29,679 bases of DNA, from contig CAYJPK010000022.1 in assembly GCA_964372035.1 (NCBI GenBank), forward strand, positions 1 through 29,679, written 5' to 3'. A program made the position numbers and the translations under genes. The notes under the pieces were generated by a model. The model was not told where the DNA came from. It searched no databases and saw nothing but the letters and a program-made list of their open reading frames with translations. This stretch comes from CAYJPK01 sp964372035 (lineage in GTDB: Bacteria; Desulfobacterota; Desulfovibrionia; Desulfovibrionales; Desulfovibrionaceae). How positions within the stretch are numbered: the first letter of the stretch is position 1; every line of letters begins with the position of its first letter. Shown one piece after another: positions 7,655 through 15,688 of the stretch.

Positions 7655-7695
7655 CAAGCTTTTTTAAATTGCTTTCATACACATTGGAGGTAATT

Positions 7696-8532
7696 ATGAT
7701 TTCTGTAAATAAATTAAGTAAAACATTCCCAAATTCAAAAACAAAAGCTTTACATGAAGTAAGCTTACATATTCGCGAAGGCGAAATGGTGGCTCTAATT
7801 GGTTGCTCAGGTTCTGGTAAATCAACCTTACTTCGCCACATGTCAGGTCTAGTGCTTGGTGATAAAGATTCAGGCACAGTATCAGTTTGTAAAAATACAG
7901 TTCAAGAAGCTGGCAATGTGAGTAAGACAATTCGCAACCTTCGCCGTAGTATTGGTGTTGTATTTCAGCAATTTAATTTAGTAGGGCGATTATCAGTGCA
8001 TAAAAATGTTATGCTCGGTGCGCTCGGCAGAACATCACTATTAAACAGCCTCTTAGGTCGTTTTTCACTTGAAGATAGAAAATTAGCTTTAGAAGCCTTA
8101 CATCGTGTAGGCATTGGTGATAAGGCATGGCAAAGAGCATCAACTTTATCTGGTGGTCAGCAACAAAGAGCAGCAATTGCAAGAACCTTAGTTCAGCAAG
8201 CAGAAGTTATTTTAGCTGATGAACCAATTGCTTCACTCGACCCAGCCTCTTCACATAACATAATGGAAATATTATCAGATTTAAATAAAAAAGATAATAA
8301 AACAATAGTTGTTTGCTTACATCAAGTTGACTATGCAATCAAATATTGCCCACGCACAGTAGCCCTTAAAGATGGTGAAGTTGCATATGACGGACCAAGT
8401 GAAAACTTGACTCCAGAATTTTTACAAGAAATTTACGGCACAGAAAGCAAAGAATTATTTGCAAATATTAAAAACGAATACGTTCATGACTACAAATACA
8501 TCAGCGCACCAACAATTGCTGATGCAGTATAA
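7696..8532 (+). CDS. phnC: Phosphonate ABC transporter, ATP-binding protein
   Basis: PhnC energises phosphonate uptake at the inner face of the membrane with PhnD and PhnE. In the 278-residue product the Walker A is GCSGSGKST (36-44), the signature is LSGGQQQRAAIARTL, and Walker B is VILADEPIASLD. I chose ATG 7696 because GGAGGT lies 5 bp upstream and the protein then begins MISVNKLSKTF as the family does; an in-frame start at 7669 would add nine residues without a ribosome binding site. It is the first gene of the phn operon, 16 bp before phnD. Confidence 0.93.
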   Translation: MISVNKLSKTFPNSKTKALHEVSLHIREGEMVALIGCSGSGKSTLLRHMSGLVLGDKDSGTVSVCKNTVQEAGNVSKTIRNLRRSIGVVFQQFNLVGRLSVHKNVMLGALGRTSLLNSLLGRFSLEDRKLALEALHRVGIGDKAWQRASTLSGGQQQRAAIARTLVQQAEVILADEPIASLDPASSHNIMEILSDLNKKDNKTIVVCLHQVDYAIKYCPRTVALKDGEVAYDGPSENLTPEFLQEIYGTESKELFANIKNEYVHDYKYISAPTIADAV

Positions 8533-8548
8533 AAAATTAGGAGAAAAT

Positions 8549-9541
8549 ATGTTTACTAAGTTATTAAGTACATTTTTAATCATGGCATCAGTAATGACTG
8601 CAACTATGTCTTTTGCAGGCGAAAAAATTGTGTTTGGAATTATTTCCACAGAATCTTCACAAAATTTACGTAAAAACTGGACTCCATTAATTGATGATAT
8701 GTCAGAGCAAACAGGTTATGATGTTCAAGCATTTTTTGCACCAGATTATGCAGGTGTAATTGAGGCTATGCGTTTTAATAAGGTGCAAATTGCATGGTTT
8801 GGTAATAAATCAGCAATGGAAGCAGTTGATAGAGCAAATGGTGAAATTTTTGCTCGAGTAATTAATAGTAATGGAACAGAAGGTTATACTTCACTAATTA
8901 TTACAAATACAGATACTGGCATTGATAGCATTGAAGAAATGTTTGAAAAAGCAGGTGAGCTTAGCTTTGGCAATGGTGATCCTAACTCAACTTCTGGCTA
9001 TACAATCCCTGCTTATTACGTTTTTGCAGCAGCTAAAAAAGACCCTAAAAAAATCTTTAAAAATGTTGTAACTGCAAATCATGAAACAAATGCTTTATCA
9101 GTAATCAACAAAAAAGTTGAAGTTGCAACTTATAATAATATCCAATATGCAAATATTACAAATAGAATGCCAGAAAAAGCAGCCAAATTAAAAGTTTTAT
9201 GGGAATCACCGCTTATTCCAAGTGATCCAATTGTAAGACATAAAGACTTAGATCCAAAAGCAAAACAGGCTATTTTAGACTTTATGGTGAATTATGGCAA
9301 AACTGAAAGAGAACAAGAAATTTTAAAGAAATTAAATAGAAAAGGTTTTGCAGCATCAAGTAATGATCAATTAATCCCTATTCGCCAAATTGATTTATTC
9401 AACAAAAAAACTCGCTTAGAAGCAAATACAACTATGAATGCTGATGAGCGTAAAGAAAAGATTGCTGAGCTTGATCGTAAATTAAAAGAACTTGAAGCTA
9501 AATCAAAAAAAATTGCAACAAAAATTGATGCAGCTGGTTAA
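8549..9541 (+). CDS. phnD: Phosphonate ABC transporter, substrate-binding protein
   Basis: PhnD captures phosphonate in the periplasm. The 330-residue product has a Sec signal peptide (positively charged start, hydrophobic core, likely cleavage after SFA near residue 23). The segment GDPNSTSGYTIPAYYVF carries the DPxSTSG phosphonate-binding motif of the PhnD family. The charged helical C-terminus (KIAELDRKLKELEAKSKK) is like that of other PhnD proteins. I chose ATG 8549, preceded by TAGGAG at good spacing; an upstream in-frame start at 8459 would place 30 extra residues before the signal peptide and overlap phnC. Confidence 0.93.
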   Translation: MFTKLLSTFLIMASVMTATMSFAGEKIVFGIISTESSQNLRKNWTPLIDDMSEQTGYDVQAFFAPDYAGVIEAMRFNKVQIAWFGNKSAMEAVDRANGEIFARVINSNGTEGYTSLIITNTDTGIDSIEEMFEKAGELSFGNGDPNSTSGYTIPAYYVFAAAKKDPKKIFKNVVTANHETNALSVINKKVEVATYNNIQYANITNRMPEKAAKLKVLWESPLIPSDPIVRHKDLDPKAKQAILDFMVNYGKTEREQEILKKLNRKGFAASSNDQLIPIRQIDLFNKKTRLEANTTMNADERKEKIAELDRKLKELEAKSKKIATKIDAAG

Positions 9542-9558
9542 AATCAAAAGCTAAAAAA

Positions 9559-9587
9559 TTAAGCCCTGTTAAATTAGCAGGGCTTAA
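9559..9587 (+). promoter_or_regulatory. Intercistronic hairpin between phnD and phnE
   Basis: TTAAGCCCTG (9559-9568) pairs perfectly with CAGGGCTTAA (9578-9587) around a 9-nt loop. Only A residues follow on the coding strand, so it is not a strong terminator. Such hairpins after binding-protein genes often protect the upstream mRNA, giving more PhnD than PhnE; that role here is inference. Confidence 0.6.
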
Positions 9588-9605
9588 AAAATAAAGAGGA
9601 TTAAA

Positions 9606-10397
9606 ATGTCAATGACAGAAACTTTATATGCACCGCAAACGCTTTCACAAAAAATGCGTAGTTATTTGGGTTTAGTAGGCCTAGCTTTAATTTTAGCTTG
9701 GGCTTGGAATGGTGCTGATATGCGTCCGCTAGATTTAATTAGAGATAGTGGAAACATGGTATCTTTAGCAAATGATTTTTTCCCGCCAGATTTTTCAGAC
9801 TGGAAATATTATATTGAAGAAACTTTAATCACAATTCAGCTTGCACTTTGGGGAACGGCTTTAGCAGTTCTTTGTGCAATTCCTCTTGGAATTTTAAGTT
9901 CTGAAAACATAGCTCCTTGGTGGGTTTGCCAACCAGTTCGCCGTTTAATGGACGCGTGTCGTGCTATTAATGAAATGGTTTTTGCAATGATATTTGTTGT
10001 TGCAGTTGGGCTTGGACCTTTTGCCGGCGTGCTAGCACTTTGGGTGCATACAACTGGTGTTTTAGCAAAATTATTTTCAGAAGCTGTTGAGGCAATTGAC
10101 CCACAACCAGTCGATGGCATTCGTTCAACAGGTGCTCACGTAATTGAGGAAGTAGTATTTGGTGTAATTCCGCAGGTATTTCCACTTTGGATTTCATTTG
10201 CTCTTTACCGATTTGAATCAAACGTGCGTTCTGCAACAGTTGTTGGCATGGTAGGTGCTGGCGGAATTGGTGTTGTTCTTTGGGAAATGATTAGAGGCTT
10301 TTATTTTGCAGAAACTTGCGCCATTATGATTATCATTATTTTGGCAGTTAGCTTACTTGATATTATCTCTCAATATATCAGAAAGATGGTAATTTAA
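9606..10397 (+). CDS. phnE: Phosphonate ABC transporter, permease
   Basis: PhnE is the inner-membrane channel partner of PhnC. The 263-residue product has a first hydrophobic helix at about residues 20-35, then several more. The EAA-type loop, contacting the ATPase, is DGIRSTGAHVIEEVVFGVIP at about 173-192, followed by the typical FRFES-like segment YRFESNVRSATVVGMVGAGG. The ribosome binding site AGAGGA precedes ATG 9606. There is one permease gene only, as in the E. coli operon. Its TAA overlaps the next ATG by 1 bp (TAATG). Confidence 0.93.
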   Translation: MSMTETLYAPQTLSQKMRSYLGLVGLALILAWAWNGADMRPLDLIRDSGNMVSLANDFFPPDFSDWKYYIEETLITIQLALWGTALAVLCAIPLGILSSENIAPWWVCQPVRRLMDACRAINEMVFAMIFVVAVGLGPFAGVLALWVHTTGVLAKLFSEAVEAIDPQPVDGIRSTGAHVIEEVVFGVIPQVFPLWISFALYRFESNVRSATVVGMVGAGGIGVVLWEMIRGFYFAETCAIMIIIILAVSLLDIISQYIRKMVI

Positions 10398-11107
10398 TGG
10401 ATATGCCACGCTATAGCATTTATTATACTCCAAAGAAAAATTCTTTATTTGAGGCGTTAGGCTCTAGCCTTTTAGGGCGTGATCTTTATGGAAAAGAAAT
10501 AATGCGCCCAAGCTTCAAATGGAACTTTAAAAATAGCCTTGAAGAAATTACTAAATCAACAAGACATTATGCTCTGCATGCAACAATGAAAGCTCCATTT
10601 GAGTTGAGCAAAGAATTTAGTGAAAGAGATTTATGTGAGAGTTTAGAAACTTTTTGTAATAATCAAGAGTTATTTGAATTGCCAAAGCTTGAAGTTGGCA
10701 CAATTAGAGATAGTAATTTCATAGCCTTAAAGCTAAGTGACACGTGTGAAAACTTAGCTAGTTTAGAAAAAAATATAGTTACGAAATTCGATAAATTTAG
10801 AGCAGAGTTAAAGCAAGAAGATATTGAAAGGCGTAAATATATTAATGAAAAGCAAAAAGAATATTTATTAGAGTTTGGTTATCCTTTTATATTTGATGAG
10901 TTTTGCTTTCATATAAGTTTAACAGATAATATTAGTGATAATGAGGAATTACAAAAAATGATTGAATTTTTTAGCAATTACTTTGAAGTTGTTTGCGAAA
11001 AAAATGAAAATTTTGATGGCTTAGCATTATTTTATCAAGAAAACAGAAAATCAGATTTTATTTTAAAACAATATTTTTCTTTTAATAAAGGAATTATAAA
11101 TGAGTGA
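10397..11107 (+). CDS. DUF1045 2H-phosphoesterase-like phosphonate protein
   Basis: This belongs to the DUF1045 group of proteins linked to phn operons. Two HxT/S motifs of the 2H phosphoesterase fold are visible: His61-Ala-Thr63 in YALHATMKAPF and His172-Ile-Ser174 in FCFHISLTD, about 110 residues apart. That fold hydrolyses cyclic phosphodiesters in other families. C-P lyase produces 5-phosphoribosyl 1,2-cyclic phosphate, normally opened by PhnP, which is missing here, so this protein may do that step; this is inference. It starts by 1-bp overlap with phnE and overlaps phnG by 8 bp. Its codon use is like its neighbours. Confidence 0.82.
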   Translation: MDMPRYSIYYTPKKNSLFEALGSSLLGRDLYGKEIMRPSFKWNFKNSLEEITKSTRHYALHATMKAPFELSKEFSERDLCESLETFCNNQELFELPKLEVGTIRDSNFIALKLSDTCENLASLEKNIVTKFDKFRAELKQEDIERRKYINEKQKEYLLEFGYPFIFDEFCFHISLTDNISDNEELQKMIEFFSNYFEVVCEKNENFDGLALFYQENRKSDFILKQYFSFNKGIINE

Positions 11108-11552
11108 AAATACTTACCGCAGTGAGCGGATTTCAGCCTTATCAACAGCTTGTAATCAAGAGTTATCAAAGGCTTTAAGCGGATTAAATTCTTTACCTGA
11201 TTATCAAGTTATCCGCAAACCAGAAATTGGTATGTACATGGTGCGTGCAAGAGCTGGCAACACAGGTTCTCAATTTTATTTAGGCGAAATGCTCGTTACT
11301 AGATGTAGTGTAAAATTAGAAAATGGCATAATCGGTCATGCCTATATTATTGGCTCAAATTCAGAACATGCTAAAAATGCGGCTATCTTAGATGCACTTT
11401 GGCAAGAAGATAGTTATGCTAAAATATTTGATGAAAGCTTACTTCCAAAATTAATAGCAGATAAAGAACAAAAAAATAATGCGGAAGCAAAATTAGTTGG
11501 TTCAACTAAAGTTGACTTTTTAACCATGGTTAGAGGGGAGGATAAACAATGA
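11100..11552 (+). CDS. phnG: C-P lyase core complex subunit PhnG
   Basis: PhnG is one of the four subunits of the PhnGHIJ core that builds and cleaves ribose-linked phosphonate in the cytoplasm. The 150-residue length is that of the family, and the segments VRARAGNTGSQFYLGEMLV and GHAYIIGSNSEHAKNAA are characteristic. ATG 11100 is preceded by AAAGGA and overlaps DUF1045 by 8 bp. The stop overlaps phnH by 4 bp (ATGA). Confidence 0.93.
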   Translation: MSENTYRSERISALSTACNQELSKALSGLNSLPDYQVIRKPEIGMYMVRARAGNTGSQFYLGEMLVTRCSVKLENGIIGHAYIIGSNSEHAKNAAILDALWQEDSYAKIFDESLLPKLIADKEQKNNAEAKLVGSTKVDFLTMVRGEDKQ

Positions 11553-12172
11553 GTACTTATTCTTTAAATGAAACTGGTTTTAATGATGCAATTCACAACT
11601 CACAACAAATTTTTAGAGTTGCGTTAGCCGCTCTTTCAAATCCATGTGTAGCCCATGTTTTTGCAAATGAAACTCTTGCTGTTGCGCCTGCTCCGCTTAG
11701 CCCTGCTGTATGTTCTTTAATATTAACTCTTTGTGATTATGATACAAAATTATGGTTATCAAAAGATTTAAGAACTAAAGAAATTCGCAGTTATTTACAG
11801 TTTTATGCTTCAGTTGTTTTTACAGAAAATCCGAATGAGGCTGACTTTGCGGTAAGTTCATCTTATGAGTTTCTTCCAGAATTAAGCGAATTTAAGCAAG
11901 GTGATTTAAGAAGCCCAAATGAATCAACTACAATTATTTTAGATGTTGCAAATACAAAAAATACAGAAAAAGTTAGCTTTAAAGCAACTGGCCCTGGAAT
12001 TTTGGAGTATCAACTTTTAAATGGTGATTATGCAAAGTCACTTGGGAAAGATTTTGATAAGCAATGGGCAATTAACAATTCAATCTATCCGCTCGGTGTT
12101 GATATGTTTTTAGTTAATAAAGATCAAGTGTTAGGACTTCCTCGCACAACTCGCTTAGTACAATCATTTTAG
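11549..12172 (+). CDS. phnH: C-P lyase core complex subunit PhnH
   Basis: PhnH is a core-complex subunit of the C-P lyase with no enzyme motif of its own. The 207-residue product starts with the family-like FNDAIHNSQQIFRVALAALSNP and ends with LPRTTRLVQ. A ribosome binding site (GAGGGGAGG) lies at the end of phnG. Start and the phnG stop share ATGA, so translation is probably coupled, as expected for subunits needed in equal amounts. Confidence 0.92.
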   Translation: MSTYSLNETGFNDAIHNSQQIFRVALAALSNPCVAHVFANETLAVAPAPLSPAVCSLILTLCDYDTKLWLSKDLRTKEIRSYLQFYASVVFTENPNEADFAVSSSYEFLPELSEFKQGDLRSPNESTTIILDVANTKNTEKVSFKATGPGILEYQLLNGDYAKSLGKDFDKQWAINNSIYPLGVDMFLVNKDQVLGLPRTTRLVQSF

Positions 12173-12205
12173 TTCACGTTATAAATAATTAAGAGGTTTT
12201 TTAAT

Positions 12206-13294
12206 ATGTATGTTGCTGTAAAAGGTGGCGAAAAAGCCATTAAAGCCGCTCATAATTTGCTTGCTCTTTATAGACGTGGCAATAATGAAGTGCTTGAAAT
12301 AGAAATTAAACAAATAAAAGAACAACTATCATTAGCTGTTGACCGTGTTATGGCTGAAGGTAGCTTATATATTCCAGATTTAGCGGCTTTAGCGATAAAG
12401 CAAGCTCAAGGTGATTTGGTAGAGGCTATTTTCTTGCTTCGTGCAATGCGTACAAGCTTGGCACGTTTTGGTGATACTTTAGCTCTTGATACTTCAAAAA
12501 TGCGTATTAAACGCAGAATTTCAGCTACTTGGAAGGATTTACCAGGTGGGCAAATTCTTGGTCCAACTTACGACTATACTCATAGGCTTTTAGATACAAG
12601 CTTAATGAATAATGATAATGAAATTGATTTTGAATATGTAGAAAGTGAAAATGTTGAAGAGTTTAGTGCTGTTGTGCCTCGTGCTTTAGATGTTTTAAAG
12701 CGTGAAGACATTATTGAACCAGCGTCAAGAGAAATTCATAATGAGCCAAAAGATATAACTCGTTCAAATGTTTCATATCCAACACAGCGTTGTGAGCGTT
12801 TGCAAAACTTAGCAAGAGCTGATGAAGGCTTTTTATTAGCTTTAGCATATTCAACTCAGCGTGGCTTTGGCAATACTCACCCCTTTGTTGGTGAAATTCG
12901 CCAAGGAAGTGTACCGGTAAGCATTTGTCCAGAAGAACTTGGATTTGAAATAAATATTGGTGAAATTGCCATTACAGAATGTGAAACAGTAAATAAATTT
13001 TCTGGTGGCAATGGTGTTGAGCCATGCTTTACTCGTGGATATGGTCTTTCTTTTGGTAATAATGAGCGAAAAGCCATGAGTATGGCTCTTGTAGATCGCA
13101 CACTTCGTACAAAAGAATTTGATGAAGCTATTAAAGGACCTGCGCAAATGGAAGAATTTGTACTTGAGCATAGTGACAATGTGGCGGCGTCTGGCTTTGT
13201 ACAGCATTTAAAATTACCGCACTATGTTGATTTCCAGGCAGAAATTTCAATGATTAGAGATATGCGTGAAGAGAGAAAGACAAATGAACAATAA
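12206..13294 (+). CDS. phnI: C-P lyase core complex subunit PhnI (nucleosidase)
   Basis: PhnI is the nucleosidase-like subunit that, with PhnG, PhnH and PhnL, joins phosphonate to the C1 of ATP ribose, releasing adenine. The 362 residues match the family length. The start MYVAVKGGEKAIKAAHNLLA and the segment LALAYSTQRGFGNTHPFVGEIR are strongly PhnI-like. AAGAGG precedes ATG 12206 by 9 bp. A 33-bp gap separates it from phnH, and it overlaps phnJ by 11 bp. Confidence 0.95.
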   Translation: MYVAVKGGEKAIKAAHNLLALYRRGNNEVLEIEIKQIKEQLSLAVDRVMAEGSLYIPDLAALAIKQAQGDLVEAIFLLRAMRTSLARFGDTLALDTSKMRIKRRISATWKDLPGGQILGPTYDYTHRLLDTSLMNNDNEIDFEYVESENVEEFSAVVPRALDVLKREDIIEPASREIHNEPKDITRSNVSYPTQRCERLQNLARADEGFLLALAYSTQRGFGNTHPFVGEIRQGSVPVSICPEELGFEINIGEIAITECETVNKFSGGNGVEPCFTRGYGLSFGNNERKAMSMALVDRTLRTKEFDEAIKGPAQMEEFVLEHSDNVAASGFVQHLKLPHYVDFQAEISMIRDMREERKTNEQ

Positions 13295-14141
13295 AAATAA
13301 TAATTTAATAGAAACATATAATTTTGCATACCTAGACGAAGGCACAAAAAAAATGATTCGTCGCTCGCTTTTAAAGGCAGTTGCAATTCCTGGTTTTCAA
13401 GTACCCTTTGCAAGCCGTGAGATGCCAATGCCTTATGGTTGGGGAACTGGAGGTATTCAAATAACTTCTTCAATTATCGGTAAAGATGATGTTTTAAAGG
13501 TAATTGACCAAGGTTCTGATGATACAACAAATGCAGTTTCAATCCGCTCATTTTTTGCAAAAACAGCTGATGTTAAAACAACAACTGAAACTAAAGATGC
13601 AACAATTATTCAAACTCGTCACCGTATACCTGAAACACCGCTTAGTAATAAGCAGATTTTAGTCTATCAAGTGCCAATTCCTGAGCCTCTTCGTTGGCTT
13701 GAGCCAAGCGAAACTGAAACTCGTACCTTACATGCCTTAGAAGAGTATGGCATAATGTATATTAAATTATATGAAGATATTGCACGTCATGGTTGCATTG
13801 CAACAAGCTTTGATTATCCTGTGACTGTTGCAAATCGCTATATAATGAGTCCATCACCAATTCCACGCTTTGACAATCCAAAGATGCATAATTGTCCATC
13901 ATTACAATTATTTGGGGCTGGTCGTGAGAAAAAAGTATATGCAATTCCACCTTATACAGAGGTTAAGAGCTTAGACTTTGTTGATCATCCATTTACAGTT
14001 CAAAAATGGGACGAAAGTTGTGCAATTTGTGGTTCTACTACTTCTTATCTTGATGAAGTTGTAACTGATGATAAGGGCGGACGTATTTTTGTTTGTTCTG
14101 ATTCTGACTATTGTCAAAAGCAAGCTTTAGAAAATGCTTAA
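13284..14141 (+). CDS. phnJ: C-P lyase, radical SAM enzyme
   Basis: PhnJ breaks the carbon-phosphorus bond by radical SAM chemistry. In the 285-residue product the four key cysteines are Cys246, Cys249, Cys271 and Cys277, with the same spacing as E. coli Cys241, 244, 266 and 272; three bind the [4Fe-4S] cluster and the last is catalytic. Gly37 in AVAIPGFQVPF matches the glycyl-radical Gly32. The DDTTNAVSIRSFF and QTRHRIPE segments are conserved. I chose ATG 13284, which aligns with the E. coli start; a GTG at 13266 in the same frame would add six residues. All catalytic residues are present, so the enzyme should work. Confidence 0.96.
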   Translation: MNNKNNNLIETYNFAYLDEGTKKMIRRSLLKAVAIPGFQVPFASREMPMPYGWGTGGIQITSSIIGKDDVLKVIDQGSDDTTNAVSIRSFFAKTADVKTTTETKDATIIQTRHRIPETPLSNKQILVYQVPIPEPLRWLEPSETETRTLHALEEYGIMYIKLYEDIARHGCIATSFDYPVTVANRYIMSPSPIPRFDNPKMHNCPSLQLFGAGREKKVYAIPPYTEVKSLDFVDHPFTVQKWDESCAICGSTTSYLDEVVTDDKGGRIFVCSDSDYCQKQALENA

Positions 14142-14162
14142 AAAGCTGCATAAGGAAATAAT

Positions 14163-14948
14163 ATGTTAATTGATAATGATAGCCCGATACTTAGCGTAAG
14201 AAATGTTGAGAAAATGTATGGGGATAGAATAGGCTGTACTGATGTATCTTTTGACCTTTACCCTGGTGAGGTTCTCGGTATCGTAGGTGAATCTGGTTCA
14301 GGAAAATCTACCTTGCTTAAAGTTTTAGCTGGTAAGTCAGAGCCAAGCAAGGGTGAAGTCCTTTATAGTGACAGAACGAATAGAGTTCATAATATTCATA
14401 ATTTACCAGAATCTTTACAACGTAAATTGCTTCGCACTGAACTTGGATTTGTGCATCAACATGCACATGATGGCTTAAGAATGCAGGTGAGTGCTGGAGC
14501 AAATATTGGTGAGCGCTTAATGGCTCAAGGCGATAGACATTATGGAAATATCCGTGCAAAAGCTCTTGATTGGCTTGGGCAAGTTGAAATTGATAAGACA
14601 AGATTAGATGATAGACCAAGCAGTTATTCTGGTGGTATGCAGCAGCGTTTACAAATTGCTCGCAATCTCGTAACTGAGCCACGTTTGATATTCATGGACG
14701 AACCAACTGGCGGATTAGATGTTTCAGTTCAAGCTAAATTGCTAGATTTACTACGTAAATTAGTATCACGCATGGGGCTAGCAGTAGTTTTAGTTACCCA
14801 TGATTTAGCAGTAGCTCGCTTAATGTCACATCGCATGATGGTTATGCAAAAGGGGCGGGTCGTTGAAACTGGCTTAACTGACCAAGTTTTAGATGATCCA
14901 AGTCACCCATATACACAATTATTAGTGTCATCAATCTTACAAGTTTAA
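14163..14948 (+). CDS. phnK: C-P lyase ABC protein PhnK
   Basis: PhnK is an ABC-type ATPase that binds the C-P lyase core rather than a membrane transporter. In the 261-residue product, Walker A is GESGSGKST (42-50), the signature is SYSGGMQQRLQIARNL and Walker B is LIFMDEPTGGLD. Its place right after phnJ, followed by phnL, separates it from the transporter ATPase phnC at the operon start. TAAGGA lies 8 bp before ATG 14163. Confidence 0.93.
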   Translation: MLIDNDSPILSVRNVEKMYGDRIGCTDVSFDLYPGEVLGIVGESGSGKSTLLKVLAGKSEPSKGEVLYSDRTNRVHNIHNLPESLQRKLLRTELGFVHQHAHDGLRMQVSAGANIGERLMAQGDRHYGNIRAKALDWLGQVEIDKTRLDDRPSSYSGGMQQRLQIARNLVTEPRLIFMDEPTGGLDVSVQAKLLDLLRKLVSRMGLAVVLVTHDLAVARLMSHRMMVMQKGRVVETGLTDQVLDDPSHPYTQLLVSSILQV

Positions 14949-14967
14949 GGCATAAAAGAGTAAGTAT

Positions 14968-15666
14968 ATGAAAAATATAATGATTAATGTTAAGAATATG
15001 CAAAAGACCTTTAAACTTCACCAACAAGGCGGAGTTGAAATTGAGGCCTTAAAAAATATTAATTTACAAGTTAAAAGCGGTGAATGTTTAACTTTGTATG
15101 GTCAATCTGGTTCTGGTAAATCAACTCTTTTAAAAAGCTTATATGGTAATTATAAGCCTAGTTCTGGCAGTATTGTTGTACGCCATAATGAACAAGAGAT
15201 AGATATTTGCACTGCTGATCCAAGAAAAATAATTGAAATTCGCCGTGTTACTTTATCATATGTTAGCCAATTTTTAAGCGTAATTCCACGTGTAAGCACT
15301 CTTGATATTGTTACTGAACCGCTTTTTAGTGAAGTGAATGCTGGCAAAATCACAGAGGAAAAAGCATATGAAAAATCAAAAGAAATGCTTGAAAGGTTAT
15401 GTATTCCAGAACGCTTATGGGGCTTAGCTCCAGCAACTTTTTCTGGCGGTGAGCAGCAGCGTGTTAATATTGCACGTGGTTTTATTCGCCCAAGCCCAAT
15501 TTTATTATTAGATGAGCCAACAGCTTCACTTGACTCAAAGAACAGAGATATTGTAATAGCTTTGATTAATGAAGCAAAATTAAATGGTACTGCTGTTGTT
15601 GGAATTTTCCATGATAAATTAGCTCGTGATGCCGTGACTGATGTAACTTATGATATGGCGAATTAA
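14968..15666 (+). CDS. phnL: C-P lyase ABC protein PhnL
   Basis: PhnL is the second ABC-type protein of the C-P lyase machine and is needed for the ribosylation step. The 232-residue product has Walker A GQSGSGKST (45-53), signature FSGGEQQRVNIARG and Walker B ILLLDEPTASLD. It follows phnK by 19 bp. ATG 14968 has AGAG upstream; an alternative ATG at 14980 would remove four residues and is less well placed. Confidence 0.92.
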   Translation: MKNIMINVKNMQKTFKLHQQGGVEIEALKNINLQVKSGECLTLYGQSGSGKSTLLKSLYGNYKPSSGSIVVRHNEQEIDICTADPRKIIEIRRVTLSYVSQFLSVIPRVSTLDIVTEPLFSEVNAGKITEEKAYEKSKEMLERLCIPERLWGLAPATFSGGEQQRVNIARGFIRPSPILLLDEPTASLDSKNRDIVIALINEAKLNGTAVVGIFHDKLARDAVTDVTYDMAN

Positions 15667-15688
15667 CAAGAGTTAACGGAGATTAAAA

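Larger units (their letters stand above)
7146..7695. other. Intergenic region upstream of phnC
   Basis: This 550-bp stretch has no credible gene. It holds a 147-bp imperfect palindrome (7161-7307), a wide inverted repeat (7317-7389), a GC-richer hairpin (7491-7520), four GTAA boxes (7565, 7585, 7639, 7650) and the phnC ribosome binding site GGAGGT (7686-7691). Reading frames on the minus strand here run into phnC and lack family features. Confidence 0.7.

Noticed and set aside
7669..7695. Upstream start for phnC adding nine residues
   Set aside because: The strong GGAGGT lies inside this extension and fits ATG 7696.
7392..7877. 161-codon minus-strand reading frame upstream of and into phnC
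   Set aside because: It overlaps the start of phnC, has no ribosome binding site or recognisable domain, and spans the repeat-rich intergenic region.
8459..8548. Upstream start for phnD adding 30 residues
   Set aside because: It overlaps phnC and would place a hydrophilic stretch before the signal peptide.
13266..13283. GTG start for phnJ
   Set aside because: The family aligns from the ATG at 13284, and the extra residues KRERQ have no counterpart in PhnJ.
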